DNA of 64,000 nucleotides, taken from Sphagnum compactum. Taxonomy: Eukaryota; Bryophyta; Sphagnopsida; Sphagnales. The translations under genes were made by a program, and so were the position numbers. The stretch is taken from the NCBI GenBank assembly GCA_965153455.1, contig OZ234493.1, positions 3,658,001 to 3,722,000 of the forward strand. The letters are read 5' to 3'. Below the pieces are notes generated by a model. That model was not told the DNA's origin, searched no databases, and saw nothing but the letters and a program-made list of their open reading frames with translations. Positions 1 to 13,955 of this stretch are shown piece by piece. How positions within the stretch are numbered: the first letter of the stretch is position 1; each line of letters opens with the position of its first letter.

Positions 1-2563
1 TACATCCAATGCTTCTATATTTTTCTTCCATCTCAAAAAAATTTAATATTATGTTTGCACCTTTTCTTTTCTCAAACAATTCCCAATAACTACCTGTTAA
101 GTTCAATATTGGATTTTTAATGCCAAGGCTCTAAGTTACAACTATTTTGAAAAATGATTTGAGTTTCTTTAAAAGCTTTGCATTCATTCACATGTTAGAA
201 TTTGTTCCCCCCCCCCCCCCCCCCCCAAGGTTTAATATTAAATGTTTCATCAATCATTATTGGGGTTTAACATCAAATTTCATATTGATCAATTGGGGAA
301 TTAATACTAGATTTACCATAAACATCCCATCTAAGAGGCAATATTTGTGACAACAATTTCCATTCCACAAAAACTTGAGTTTTATATTATATTTCCCATT
401 AAGCAACACATGGATTTATTAATCTCAAATCATTTTCATTTTCTATTTAAATGTGCATACAAAATAGTTATAAAACATGTTTTTCCATTCTTGACAAAGA
501 AAAACCAATCAACACATCTACTTTAACACATATCACATTTATAATTGTTGGGTGTATTTATAATCAAACAAGCCACCTAAGGGGGTGGACACTATTTTAA
601 ATTGCAATTCTATATTTGTGAAAAATCACAACTAGGGGTTAAATCATTAGGCTTGTCCATTTCAATTTCAAAATTTTGAACTTTCACATTTAATTTTTGA
701 ATAATCACACATGTTCAGTGATATTTATAATTTGGTTTACTAATTTTTTGACTAATATCATAAAGGGAATCCACATTGGATGCATAGTTTGCAAACTATC
801 ATATTCTAAAACTTTTAACAAGTCTAATTTAACCTGCACTTTTCATATGCCACTTTTGAGCCAACTAATGAAAATTTTATTTAAATCGATCAATATATTC
901 TTCTAAACTAACTTATTGATCTAAACTAACTTATTGAAGAGTTTATACATCCCAAAAGACTACAACTAATATGTTAAGATCATTTGACTTAAACTTGGTG
1001 CATGATCCATAGCTCACTTCAAACATCTTTGTTCATATAATATTGCTAGTAACTACTCATGCTTTTAACATACTTCTAGTCCCTTTTTTATATTTTGCAT
1101 AATACATTTGGGGTATTATTAAACCATTAAGTATATTTGTGAAACCCAAAAAACTACCAATGTATGACCTCTGCCTAATTTCTACACAAGCCTCCTTTCC
1201 CAAATATACATCTTGAAGCTCATGTTAATAATCTATTTCAATGATGATCAAATGCACCTACTCATACATCAATACGAAATTGAAAAACACACCAATTCTA
1301 GTCATGACAACATAATCTCAAGATATTAAAAAGTTGTAGTTATAGTTGAACTAAAGTTGCTAACCAATACTTAAAATGGTGGTGCCAATTTCACTAAGGA
1401 AAAATTTTATTGGATTTGAAAACAAATTTTGGAGCTTGAAATTGGGATTCATATCAACCTTTGAAAGGAAAGTTTGAATTAATATATATGTGAACAACTA
1501 GAAGATCCAAGCAAACACCCTGTGAGACTCTTGTGTGTTCTTGGTTTACAAGTGTCAAAGCTTGAAGAATTTTTTTTGTATTGTTGAATGTCAAATCAAT
1601 TCAGGCATGTCTAATGTAACAATGCCTTTGGCTTTAGGTTTGATTGTGTTTAGCTAAATACAAGTGTTATTGGAGTCGCAAGAATCAAAATTGCTATAAA
1701 ACTCTTTTTAAAACTCACTACATATAGGCGTTGGTTGTGGTTTTCAACAAACAAATTCCAAATTACAAACAACATTTTCATGTATTTAGTTAATTTTGGA
1801 AATTTGAAAAAACAAGAATTAATAATTAATCATTTGAAAATTAAAAATAAACTTTGATTTGGGGGTCACCGAATGATGCAATGTCATAGATATTAATAAT
1901 GTTATGGTTCAAATTTAATAAAAAATTTGATCATAACCACCAAGTTAAAAAAATGTCCAAAATTAACAACACAACTTGTAAGCAAAAAAATTCAAATTAA
2001 CAAAAGAAACTTGTACAATAAAAATACATATATTATAACAACAACAATGTCTATTGGTTACAAAACTCCCAAAAAATTCACAAATTTACTATTAATGTGG
2101 AAGTTATAAATTAATGCACATAAATGAAGAAATATCTTATATTTGATTAATCAACTGAGATTTTCAGAATTTCCACAAATTTATGATGGATTTTGTTGTT
2201 ATTAAAAAAATTTCATTTTATCTTGCTAGATTGCAAATTTAAACACAAATTTTCAATGTCATGTATAACAATTCAAAGTTAGCTTTGGTACTGTTATTGT
2301 GAAGGAAAATTATGACCATCAAAGAAATGAACTTATGTTTTATCACAAAGTGTTTAGAGGTTTATTTAATAAGATATTTTTTGAAATTTAGCTTTTATTT
2401 AACTCAATTTTATTTAAAATAATTTCTTATTTAGTGTATTATAATATGTAATTTTGTTTAAATAAATGATTCAATGCAAATTAGTCATCTCACACATTTC
2501 CACTGAAAGAAGGGGGATGGGTGAATGTTGGGCATGGGTATCCTTGGGTGGGTCAACTAGGAA
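1..2563. other. AT-rich intergenic DNA, no gene seen
   Basis: No open frame here has recognisable protein content; the few short ones are low-complexity and rich in Ile, Asn, Lys and Phe, as expected by chance in AT-rich DNA. The only marked local feature is an uninterrupted run of 20 C at 207-226. I see no RNA gene. Confidence 0.7.
207..226. repeat. poly-C homopolymer tract (20 C)
   Basis: Twenty consecutive C within strongly AT-rich surroundings. Its exact length is likely to be unstable or unreliable in sequencing. Confidence 0.95.
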
Positions 2564-4010
2564 CACTACTAGGAAATGCGTCCTAGTTCACTATGGGTTT
2601 CACTAAGATTTTGAGTGAATTTGAACAATTTTACCTAGTGAAATTGTTTAACCCCCTAATGAACAGGGACCAGTTGCTCCGGACAATGACTTGTTTCACT
2701 AGTACCTAGTGAAACAAGGTTATTTTCAAGTGAAATACAAATTTACCAAACCATTCACTTGCTAGTTAATTAACTAACCAGTATGGAAATTAATTAAATT
2801 TTAATTATCTAATATATAATACTATTGATAATTTCATGATTTTTAAAGCCTATTATTTATTGACACGTGTCACTATCTACGCTAGGTTAAAAACCTAGCC
2901 TAGGTAGGTAAGTAGGCCACGTAATCAACCTAAGCACCTAACCTAAGAATTCGATAGGAAAATATCATGGTTTGCACCCTTAACCTTAGGAATGGGGGCA
3001 AACACCTTTACCATCAAACCACCCCACTTGTTGTGATAATATGTTACATTATATTCTATTTATCAAATACTTCATTTTAAACATTACAAAAATATAAACT
3101 TTGAAAATTCATATCTTATTGAGATTTTGTTCAAATGAAATTATTCGATTTTATTTTTTAAAAATATTCAATAATGTACATAATTACATTTATTTCCTTT
3201 TGAAAGTTTAAAATCATTTGAACAAAAAAAAAGTTGAATATCATTATTCAATAACATTTCAATGACCATTCTTTTGAAAAAAAAAATTTAGTAAATGGAT
3301 TTTTTTTGTTAATATAATAATACTACGTATGTTAAACTACTTTCAATTATTATATGATTATTTTTCATTAATTTAAATTATTTTACCCTACATTATTTAC
3401 GGTTATTTATGGTTATTTTAAATTACTTTTGGTTATTTTTGGCTATTTCACCCTATGTTACTTTTGGTTATTTTAAGTTATTTTTGGTTATTTTAACTTA
3501 TTTCACCTTAAACTATTTTCAGCTATTGTAAGTTTTTTTGTTATTCTATGTTATTTTTGGCTATTGTAGATTATTTCAATTTAAACTACTTGAAGTTATT
3601 ATAAATTACTTTTGGTTATTTTAACTTATTTCACTTTAGACTATTTTCAGCTATTGTAAGTTTTGTTGTCTATTCTATGTTATTTTTTGCTATTGTAAAT
3701 TATTTCAATTTAGATTACTTGTAGCTATTATAAGTTACTTTTGGCTATTGAAAATTATTTCACCTTAAGTTATTTTCATTTATTATAAATTATTTCACCT
3801 TAGATATTATTTTTGGCAATCCTAAGCAATATTAATATATTTGGCTATTGGTTGTTCTTTTATTAGTGCTATTGGTGGTTATTAATGGCTACTGATACCT
3901 ATTCTATTTGTGGCTATTAATGTTTTTAGTGGTTATTCTATTAATAGTTATTGATGGTTATTATATTAATGGCCATTAGTAGTATTCTATTGGTTGCTAT
4001 TCGTGGTTTA
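2564..4010 (+). mobile_element. truncated non-autonomous CACTA-like element, copy 1
   Basis: It starts CACTACTAGGAAATGCGTCC, the CACTA end typical of En/Spm transposons. Its first ~540 bp match the element at 5816 closely: the same AGTGAAA/TTTCACT subterminal motifs, the same inverted CCTAGG/CTAGGT block near 2880, and the same AACATTACAAAAATATAAAC run. It then carries ~700 bp (about 3110-3810) absent from the other copy, dominated by imperfect 'ggttatttt/ggctatt' repeats. The two copies realign at GGCAATCCTAAGCAA. No right terminal repeat is visible, so the end near 4010 is where similarity stops and this copy looks truncated. No transposase is encoded. Confidence 0.6.
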
Positions 4011-5480
4011 TTTCTTTAAAATGTGACAAAATTTGTCCAAAAAAGATCATTGGGAAGGATCACTATATTAATCAACCATTGGATGTAAAGTAACATGTTA
4101 GGATGACTTCCTTGAATTTAGTCTTGGATGAAGGTCAATTGTGATTTAAGGTCCTCAATAGTTTGGAACTAAATAACAAAGGACATGGGTTGTGAACATG
4201 AACGATCAATTTGATGCACACATGTATGCAATTTCATCACATCCATTTTCCAAGCACCCTTTGCTTAATATGATATCATTCTCGAAAAAAATCTCTTTAT
4301 AATTAAGGACAATATATACCAAATTGCTCTATGAATGTTCGTCCAAATTAATAATCCATCAAGTTCAACAAATTTTCCTTTGGAAATTGATAGAAAAGTT
4401 TTAATTTTTTTTTGGATGAAAAGAAAACACATTTCACAAATCTAACATCAAGAACATCTGAAAATGCTTCCAAAGGAGGCATTTTGAAAAAAGAAATGGT
4501 TTTGTACCTCATCACCTCCCCCACCCAACATCATTAAAATGGTGGACATTGTTAAACAACCATGTATTACCTCTAGAATTGTCACAAGGGGTCTCGTATG
4601 GCACTTGTCGAACTCTCCATTTAAAAAAACTTATTCTTGTCCATCAACTTCCTTGTGGAGCCTAAAACAATTACATGGGTTTAGATTACAACGAGGACCA
4701 TGGTGAAAAGGTTAGTGCCATTGACATTAGGGGGCTCATGGCCATGGATGACAATGGTCCCAATTCATATGATGGTGTTGTGATTCATGAGCTGAAAAGG
4801 TCATTCGCCTTGATGGAGCAAACCTTATCTCAATTATAAAATACAATGGTCAAAATCATTTCCAAGTGCAAGGAGGGTGGTCTTGTATTTCGTGACCAAT
4901 ATGTGACACCACTTCTATGAGTTGTTGCATTGGACATTTGAAACATTTGTTGGGCATGAACTAATGAATCAATGCACATGGGTATGGTGTTTAGTCAAAC
5001 GGAGGATGGTTTGGGGAAATTAATTAATTGATTGAAAGACTTGCATGAAACTATGTTGAAACATGTAGATTTTTGTAGCAAGAGGACCTAAAAATAAATG
5101 AGGGCTTCACATTTGTACTCACCACCAAAATAATATGTGGTGTTCAATCCATTTGTGATTGATGATTATGCAAAATTTGTTTTATCATGCATACCTCAAT
5201 GTGTTAGTTGCCAAATTTTCTTCTGCATGAAATATTAAATGCCCACCCATGTGTTCAATGTTAAAAAATCTTGCAACAAATATACACAATGTGAGTTATA
5301 ACACAAGATACTTTACCCGTTGACTATAAAGGTTTCCACAATATTCATACATTAAAGGTGTGTCAAAAACCCAATGAAGGTTCAACATCACTAAATGTTT
5401 ACAATGCAACACTGCCAAAAATAAAGGAATATTCATATTACTATCAATATGTAATGTCCTTGGTTGGATATCACATATAT
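4011..5480. other. intergenic DNA, no gene seen
   Basis: AT-rich DNA with stops in every frame. I recognise no protein, RNA gene or structured repeat. Confidence 0.6.
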
Positions 5481-5815
5481 ACCACCATTCCTTTAAATGG
5501 GATAATATAAATAAGCCTTGGGTTAGATATTGTGTCAATAGATTGTCATTGAGAAATAACACACACACACAAGAAGGTTTGTAATATACTAATTGAAGCA
5601 ATATAAATAATCCTTAGGTTAAATATTGTGTTTATGTATTGTCATGAAGGTATTGCACACACATGAAAATTAGAAGGTTTTCAATACTCTAATTGGGGTA
5701 ATATAATTAAGCTTTAGGTTAGATAATGTGTTTACAAACTATCATGATCATCAAAGTTTGTAATACTATGATTAAAGTAATATAAATAATCCTTATGTTA
5801 AATATCGTGTTTATA

Positions 5816-8031
5816 CACTACTAGGAAATGCGTCCTAGTTCACTATGGGTTTCACTAGATTTTTGAGTGAAATTGTTTAACCCCCTAGTGAACGGGGACT
5901 AGTTGCTACGGACAATGACTTGTTTCACTAATAACTAGTGAAATAAGGTTATTCTCTAGTGAAATACAAATTTACCAAACCATTCACTTGCTAGTTAATT
6001 AACTAACCAGTATGGAAAATAATTAAATTTTAATTATTTAATATATAATACTATTGATAATTTCATGATTTTTAAAGCCTATTATTTATTGACACGTGTC
6101 ACTACTTACGTTAGGTTAAAAACCTAGCCTATGTAGGTAGGTAGGCCACGTAATCAACCTAGGCACCTAACCTAGGAATTCGATAGGAGAATATTCGGTC
6201 AACATACCATGTTGACCACACACAACACCACCCATGAGGTTTGATCCCTTGACCTTTGGAATGGGGGCAACACCTTTACCATCAAACCACCCCACTTGTT
6301 ATGATTATATGTTACATTACATTTTATTTATTAAATACTTCATTTTGAACATTACAAAAATATAAACTTTGAAAATTGGCAATCCTAAGCAATTATAATA
6401 TATGGCTATTGGTTATTTTTTTATTAGTGCTATTGGTGGTTATTAATGGCTATTGGTACCTATTCTATTTGTGGCTATTAATGTTTTTTAGTGGTTATTC
6501 TATTAATAGTTATTGGTGATTATTCTATTAGTGGCCATTAGTAGTTATTCTATTGGTAGTTATTCTATTAATGGCTATTGGTGGCTATTCTATTAATGGC
6601 TACTGGTGGCTATTCTATTAATAGCTATTCGTGATTAATATATTAATGGCTATTGGTGGTTATTCTATTAATGGCTATTGGTGGCTATTTTATTAATGAT
6701 TATTCGTGATTAATTTATTGATGGATATTGGTGCCTACTCTATTAATGGTTATTGGTGGCTAATATATTAGTGACTATTTATGATTAATCTATTAGTGGC
6801 TATTGGTGGCTAATATATTAATGGCTATTGGTGGCTATTCTATTAATGGCTACTGGTGGTTATTCTATTAATGGCTATTGGTGGCTATTCTATTAATAGC
6901 TATTTGTGATTAATGTATTAATGGCTATTGTGGTTATTTTATTAATGGCTATTGGTGGGTATTTTATTAATGGCTATTCATTATTAATTTATTAATGGAT
7001 ATTGGTGGCTATTCTATTAATGGCTATTGGTTGCTAATCTATTAATGGTTATTTGTGATTAATCTATTAATGGTTATTGGTGACTATTCTATTAATGGCT
7101 ATTGGTGGCTATTCTATTAATGGTTATTCGTGATTAATCTATTAATGGCTATTGGTGGATATTCTATTAATGGCTATTGGTGGATATTCTATTAATGGCT
7201 ATTGGTGGCTATTTTATTAATGGCTATTGGTGGTTATTTTATTGGTGGTTACTGACGGCTATTTTATTATGGTTATTATTGGTTATTGTATTATAAGTAT
7301 TGTTGGTTATTATATATTATATTACAACTATTGGTGATTATTGTATTATAAATTATTGTTTGATATTCTACGTTATAATATCATAAGCTATTGGTAGTTA
7401 TTATATTGTAGGGTATTTAAAATTATTTTTCATAGGTTATTATTTTCTATTTTAAGTTATTTTTACCTTAGGCCATTATATTCTGTTTTAGATTATTTTA
7501 AAGTTATTATGCTTAGGATAAAATCATTTATAATAACATTAAGTAGAATGACCTTGAATAATTTAAAGTATAACTTGAAATAACATACATTAATTTAAAA
7601 TAAATAACCTAAGGTATAGCCTAAAGTTAGTTGAATAATTTAATTTTAAATAATTTAAAAGCTTATAATAAACTAGTTAAGATACTTTAAGGTAAAATAA
7701 CATATAATAATTTAGGGTACAATAATTTATAATAGACTATAATAACATAAAATATAAGTTATAATAACTAAAGTAGCTTAAAATAATATAGGGTATATCA
7801 TAAAATAACATAGATATAATATTTTAAAAAACATAGAAATAAACCTATTTGCTATAGTAAATTGTAATAGTGAATTATGTTAACTAGAAATGAAACATGA
7901 TGTCTACATAGTGATATTATAATGAAATAACTTTCATTAGGTGAAATCAGTAAAATGCAATGAAGTTATTTCACTTTTAAGGTCCCATAGTGATTTAAGC
8001 TAATAAACTACACCCCACTTTGGTAGTAGTG
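5816..8031 (+). mobile_element. non-autonomous CACTA (En/Spm-like) element, copy 2
   Basis: A 2216-bp element starting CACTACTAGGAAATGCGTCC and ending, read on the minus strand, CACTACTACCAAAGTGGGG. Both ends also carry CACTATGGG and several TTTCACT/AGTGAAA motifs in subterminal position, typical of CACTA elements, where repeated short motifs bind the accessory transposase. The flanks are ATA on the left and ATG on the right, a 3-bp target duplication with one mismatch. The insertion splits a unit of the ~98-bp satellite exactly between TGTTTATA and GATT. There is no coding capacity; the interior is mostly a 25-bp minisatellite. Mobilisation would have to come from an autonomous relative. Confidence 0.75.
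6395..7260. repeat. 25-bp minisatellite inside CACTA copy 2
   Basis: About 30 imperfect copies of the unit GGCTATTGGTGG + CTATTCTATTAAT, with variants such as CGTGATTAAT. The period is 25 bp over long stretches, best preserved near 7080-7240. A shorter, more diverged version occurs in copy 1 around 3830-3990. Confidence 0.85.
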
Positions 8032-11000
8032 ATGGATTCCCATGAGGGTATTGCACACACACAAGAAAATCTAAAGGTTACGCAATACCCTAATCAAAAA
8101 ATATATAAATAATATTTAGGTTAAATATAATGTTTATAGATTGTCATGAAGGTATTGCACGCACAAAAAGGAATCTAGAGGTTTTGCAATACCTTAATCA
8201 AAATAATATAAATAATTTTAAGGTTAAATATGGTTTTTACAAATTGTCATGAGGGTATTACACACATAAAAAAGAATCAATGGGGTTTTGTGATACCTTA
8301 ATAAAGGTAATATAAATAATCCTTAGGTTAAATATAATGTTTATAAACTCATAAAAGTATTGCACACACATAAGAAAATCCAAAGGGATTGCAATATCTA
8401 ATCAAGGCAATATAAATAAGATGGTGATGATTATAATCAATGAAGGTATTACAAAAATCAATGCATTCATGATTTTTTAAACTTTAACATGCTTTTGAAA
8501 CAGTTTTGCAATACATTTATTGAATAATTGAATTTCATTATATGACCTTGAACCGCAATGTAATACCTTTATCTATCACTAAATAATTGATTAAACATGA
8601 ATTTGGGCATTATTTTCTACAAAATTTCATTTATGCCCAATGTATTATGTAACCAAAATTGGAATTCATCTTTTTTAAATTATAAGCATACAATCTTTCA
8701 TACATTCACAATAAATGCAAAATGAAAGAACAAAATGCCACATGTGATAAAATATGGGTGTTGGACACCATGGTATAAAAATTGTGTAAGTCCAAAATAT
8801 GTCCATCATCTCTATGTCTATCCAAAAAGTTCAAAATCAATTAATGAAAATGAGATACGTCCACTATAAGCGACTCAACAAAACTAACAAAAAGGGATGA
8901 CATGCCATTCACCTTCTTATAGTTTGCCACATAATCTTGTGCCCTTTAGGTTTGGTGGCATGTGAACAACTAACAGTTGGCCAAAACTGCTTGCACAACT
9001 TTGACCACAAAACCCTTTTTGATGTTGCTTCAAATCTTATCGTGAAGGCAAACACACTAATTTATACAATGTATCATGTATTTCAATATTTGATTTTAGA
9101 TGTGTAGGACTCTTATTGACTGGCCATGAATCATCTTTGATGCATGGTATTGTGTAAACAAATAAATCTCCTGGTGAATCATGGTATTGTGTAAACACAT
9201 ATATCTCTTGGTGCCACATTGTTTTACTAGAAGCTTTCTTCCAATTTTTGAAGTCTCATGTGCATTTCAAGACCTTTGTGTGGGTGGTTTAATTCCTTCA
9301 AATGACTAATGCTAAGTCTCATTTCATTCCACCTTGGAAATCACATTGGGGGATGGACCCCACACCCCATTTAATGATGCCAAGGAGAGTGAACAACGTA
9401 GAAACATTTAAGTGAATTATTTTGAGTGTCATTCAAAGACGATGACTTCAAGATTATGAAACCAAAATAACAAGTTGCATATTGCTTTCTATTGAAGTTT
9501 TTGGTGTTTTTACTAAAGATATACATGGAAATAGACTTGCATCACTCAAGCAAAAAAATTGCTTATAGTTTTAGAGGTTTGGATTACGATGAACTATAAT
9601 TTTTTCCCTCCAAATTTAACTTGTAGATCTAACTATTCTAGAGCAAAAAATCTTGAACTGAAAAAATTTAATAGCTTAGTAAAAAATCCCACATTGCCAC
9701 CTTTTTATAAATTCAAATGCTTTCATCATCATCTTCGTTCAGTTTGTGGAAAATGGATTTTTTTGGGTCAAAATTGCAAACAAAATATTTATGTTGAAAG
9801 ACGAATGACCCACAATTTAAGATGCACCCATCAAGGAAGGATGCCATTTCATGACATAAAAACGAGTAATAAAGGGGAAAGTATCCATGAACAACATATC
9901 TTTCTCCAAGTCCACAAAATGATAAAAAAAGATCAAGTAGGATTATGTGACTGCTAGAAAAAAAATTAGCAAATGTGGCCTTTGTAAACCAAGAGTTATA
10001 GAAGAAAACATAATGAAAGCACTATGAAAATACAATTATTAGCATTTATTACATGTAGGCAACCATGTCAACACAACCTATGCTTTTTGGGGTTGGAAAC
10101 AATCAACATGAAACCAAATGATTGATCAAACTTTTTGTTAATACTGCTTTAGGTTGACATATACAAACTAATTAATTGACCATGTATGGTCTAACTATAG
10201 TCCACATCAAATGGGATTTTATACTACAATCAACTTGCAAGGTGACCATGATGCAACAAAATGTTGATCGTTGAGAATTAATGCACATCACAAGATCAAT
10301 GCCACACATAGTAATCAACAAATTGCATTGGCTTGAGTTGCATTGATATGTACAAATTGGGTTTCTAGCTAGATATCAAGAATATAATGAATGGAAAGGA
10401 ACAAAAGAATTTTCAACACTTTAGGAGGATTGAAGTCAAGTTAAATAAAATTGAGAAATAATTGCTTGATAATAAAATTCGTAAAATTTTAAATCTAACT
10501 ACATGTCATCAAACAAGAAGAAAAGGAAACCTAGTTGCATAAAGAGTTGTACATTGAAGGACTATAACAAGAGGGAAAAAGTTTGTTGGCATAAGAACTT
10601 AAGGAATCATTCCAAACTTCATGATTTCAACTTTGTTTGAGGAGTTTTTAGCTTCTTGGCCATGTGGTCACAAGTCATTATCTACTATCCATATGTTTAG
10701 TAGAAAGAGAACATGCATGAAATAGAACTAGTTGCAATTGTAAACCTACATTCCATTGAGTTCTTATGAATTTTCAAGTCACAGAAATAAGAAAAGGAAC
10801 AAGAAGATTGTGCTTTGCTTTATGTACATTTACAATTATTAGCATTGAGAAAGCTACCAAGGCACATAACTTCAATTTTGACAAATTTGACTTTACACAT
10901 ATGCTTTCAAAGCAATTAATCTTGGCAAATATTGAAACAAGATAATGTTCTTTCAAAAGAATCTCAAAGTTATTATCACGTGTAGTTGTGTAGAGTATAA

Positions 11001-11414
11001 CAAAAAAATGACATTATTAACCAATCAAAAAAGAAACACTACCATGGCTAAGGGGCTAAGTTAATTCAATCTTCAACTTTTAAAAAAATAGAGGAATTAA
11101 AAGTGCCCATCACTCAAGATGGATTCCATGCAACCTTATAATCTCTTCTTATATCAAGAGATTCTTGAAGAAACATATAATAATTAAGAAAAAACCTTTT
11201 AAACTTAAGACCTCTACTTAAAAGAACAATTAAAATAAGCCTTGAAAGATGTCTATGTTAACTAAAATTGCTTGACAAAATTGAGGATTAATTTAATGTC
11301 TTAGAAATTGGAACAATCACCATTTATATTTTAAAAATTTAGACTTTGGATAAGAGGCTCAAGCCCTTTGCAACATATGTATGAATAAATAATTCTTGAC
11401 CTAGAGATGAATCA

Positions 11415-11745
11415 TATGTCCAAGCTATTAGGAGCCAAGACTAAAATCTCCTAAGAGGCTAATTTAGCAACTTGTGGGATTGATGATTAAATACAACTTG
11501 ACTTAAATATTTTAACATACTTCCAAACTATTAGGGACCAAGACCTAAATCTTCTAAAAGGCCTAAGCTCTTGCAGAATATCTCTATGACCAAAGAAATC
11601 TTGACTAAAAAACAGAACATAAGTCCAAGCTTACAGGGACCCAACCCTAAATCTTCCATGACTGGAATCTTTTAAGAATTAATATATTCCGAAGCTATCT
11701 AATAGGGTACCCGAACCTAAATAGACTTCCAAGGATGGAACACAC
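11415..11745. repeat. degenerate ~100-bp tandem repeat, about 4 copies
   Basis: The order 'TCCAAGCTATTAGGAGCCAA..CTAAATCTCC' recurs at about 11417, 11520, 11622 and 11694 as increasingly diverged versions. No coding sense. Confidence 0.5.
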
Positions 11746-12828
11746 TTCCACTATGGGAAAGAGGTTCAGCATAAACCAGACCCATCTTATACATCCATGT
11801 GAGAGGAAACCAAAACATTCAAATCAGCAATAAAACTCTCTACCACCCAAAAATTGAGATTCACAAGGGTGAGGATTCATACAAACCAATGCTATATGAG
11901 CAAGAGCAGTCAAAACATTGGATTCTTAAGGTGTAAAGTGCAACCACCTTGAATAGCCTAATGAGATGGAATTTCGTTCAAAACTGGGAAGCTCAGAAAA
12001 AGACAAAACATAATTGGACATGTAAACATTAGGTAAGAAATTGATAAGAAAACTTATGTTGAGACATAAGATGTTATGGTCCCAATTTAAGGGTCAAACG
12101 TGTTTTTCTTTAGGGTGTCTAAGGTCATCAAGAAAGGCCAATTAGCACCAAATTTCTCGCATCAGGTAAATTTTTTTGAGCACTTTCACCTACTATGGCA
12201 TAGAAATGGTACAATCAATGAAATAATAGTCATCAAAGATTTTAGCACCAAGTCTCACTACCACCCACCATTTGTCCATATTCTTGAAACAAGTCTCCAA
12301 GTCCAGACTAAGTGACCCTAAAGGCTTCTATGTGTTGATGTCCTTGGAATGAGTCTTGGGCTCTGGACTAAGAGACCCTTAAGCAGGCTGGGTGTCCCGC
12401 TCTAATTGGGACCATGCCTAGAAGATTAGAGAGAAACAAACCATATCTATGACAAAATCCTAAACCCTATGACAAGCAATGCTTGTACAATCAATCGAAT
12501 CAAGAATTAGCCCTGAAAACGAACCATAGATAATCAAAGACAGTTGAGAATTGCAGCAAACAAGCAAGTGCACTAATCAATGCTTACTTAGAATGGGAAA
12601 AAAATAAAAATAAAGACTAAGCTATATTTGATGTCACCTGGCTTAAAAACTCCCTGGGAAAATGTCCAATTTGCAATAAAAAAGAAAGCCAAAAATTCTG
12701 AGTCTAAACCCAATCCAGAGAGTCCTCCAACAGAATTTCTTGAAGGTTTTTCAGAAGTGTGCTAAAACCAAAAGAATCTGTGATTTTGCATTACTCATCA
12801 GCTGTGTCAATTTTGCAAAATTTTGCAC

Positions 12829-12849
12829 AGAGAGAGAGAGAGAGAGAGG
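12829..12849. repeat. (GA)n microsatellite
   Basis: Continuous AG dinucleotides. Confidence 0.9.
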
Positions 12850-13277
12850 AGAAATTGTGAAGTACTCTAAGAAAACTTTAGTGTAAAATGGAGGTGCATG
12901 GAGGGCTGTAATTTACCTCCAGGATTGGGTAGGTATACTATAGTACAAGTGCAGATTCTTCAACACATGTCTGTCAACTAATCAATTAATTTTATGTTGA
13001 AAATTAAAATATTTCTGAATATTTCAACAGATTCTATATTTTCTTTCAGAACTGTTTTACTGCTTTGAAAAAAAATAAAAATTCAAAAGATTTCAACATT
13101 ACTATGAATAATGTAATTGGTGTTTGAAGCTGCCAAGGGTATGACAGAATTCCATTTTGAGGAGGGTGAGCGTTCAGAGCTCTCGCTATTTACGAGGCAG
13201 AATCATACAGGTTAATCTCAACCACTGATTTTATTTTACATAATTTGTCTTGTTTGATCTCAGCCGTTGTTGGCCTG

Positions 13278-13306
<29 letters not shown>
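13278..13306. repeat. (TTTC)n microsatellite
   Basis: About seven perfect tetranucleotide units. Short open frames that cross it are artefacts of the repeat. Confidence 0.9.
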
Positions 13307-13308
<2 letters not shown>

Positions 13309-13582
13309 ACGAACCAAGTGTTGTGCAGATTCTCGGCTGCTGCAACACACCAGAGCTAGCGAAGAAGGAAAGAACTCCATCGACGAAACTCTGCTTCCTT
13401 CATATCTCTATACAATCCATTCCAAAGACATCGGATCTGCACTGACGTGTGTTCCACAATACCAAATTTCTGTCCAAAAAGAGTCTCTCAGAGAAAGTGC
13501 GAGAGAAAGAGTCTCTTAGACGAAGTGCGAGAGAAAGAGTCAGACTCTCTGCGAAACAGAGCGAGAGAAAGAAAGTGTGCAT

Positions 13583-13606
13583 AGAGAGAGAGAGAGAGAG
13601 AGAGAG
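13583..13606. repeat. (GA)n microsatellite next to the Copia insertion
   Basis: AG dinucleotide run ending 2 bp before the 5-bp target duplication of the Copia element. Confidence 0.9.
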
Positions 13607-13612
13607 AATATT

Positions 13613-13936
13613 TGTTGAGAATCTCAGGTTGCACAGCAACAAACTTTAGGAAAGATGCATAACATTACAAGTTCGCAAGTCTAAGTCCCAGTGTCTATCT
13701 CGCTACTCGACTTGCTGCTTTTTATCCTTTCGGTCGGGCTTACAGGACCTACGGGCACGTGACAAGGGTACGCTACTTATCGAATCTTCTAGAAGGAACT
13801 TTTGAAACTTCTACACGTGACTAGGCGGCTCCAGATGCAGACTATTCAATGTTCCAGTCATTCGGGTGTCGAAATCCTTATGATTGCTATCACGTGCCTA
13901 GCTAACCTGTTATTAACCCGACAGCTGATTTCAACA
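13613..13936 (-). repeat. 3' LTR of the Copia element
   Basis: A 324-bp direct repeat of 18137-18460, downstream of pol in element orientation, with TG...CA termini. Confidence 0.95.
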
Positions 13937-13949
13937 TTCCCCCACACAC
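13937..13949 (-). other. polypurine tract of the Copia element
   Basis: On the minus strand the sequence abutting the 3' LTR reads GTGTGTGGGGGAA, the expected position and composition for the plus-strand primer. Confidence 0.7.
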
Positions 13950-13955
13950 GAATGA

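Larger units (their letters stand above)
5480..8420. repeat. ~98-bp tandem satellite, split by a CACTA insertion
   Basis: Diverged units of about 95-102 bp carry GGTATTGCACACACA, a TTTGCAATAC-like stretch, AATATAAATAATCCTTAGGTT and TGTTTATAGATTGTCATG in fixed order. Units lie at about 5480-5815 and again at 8032-8420, for example with the TCATG landmark near 5546, 5642 and 5742, then 8144 and 8248. The two arms are one array interrupted by the element at 5816-8031. Confidence 0.75.
8421..13130. other. AT-rich intergenic DNA
   Basis: No convincing gene. The longest frame (9559-9957, plus, 132 codons) has no domain, and the composition expected of chance. A small duplication of GGTATTGTGTAAACA lies near 9146-9200. 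The interval also contains the degenerate repeats listed at 11415 and a GA microsatellite. Confidence 0.6.

Noticed and set aside
5296-5601. 101-codon minus-strand frame
   Set aside because: It overlaps the ~98-bp satellite and has no recognisable content.
9559-9957. 132-codon plus-strand frame
   Set aside because: No domain, no ATG at its first codon, and composition typical of chance in AT-rich DNA.
13245-13649. Several overlapping frames on both strands before the Copia element
   Set aside because: They are created by the TTTC and GA microsatellites and near-repeats of GAGAAAGAGTC; low-complexity, no domain.
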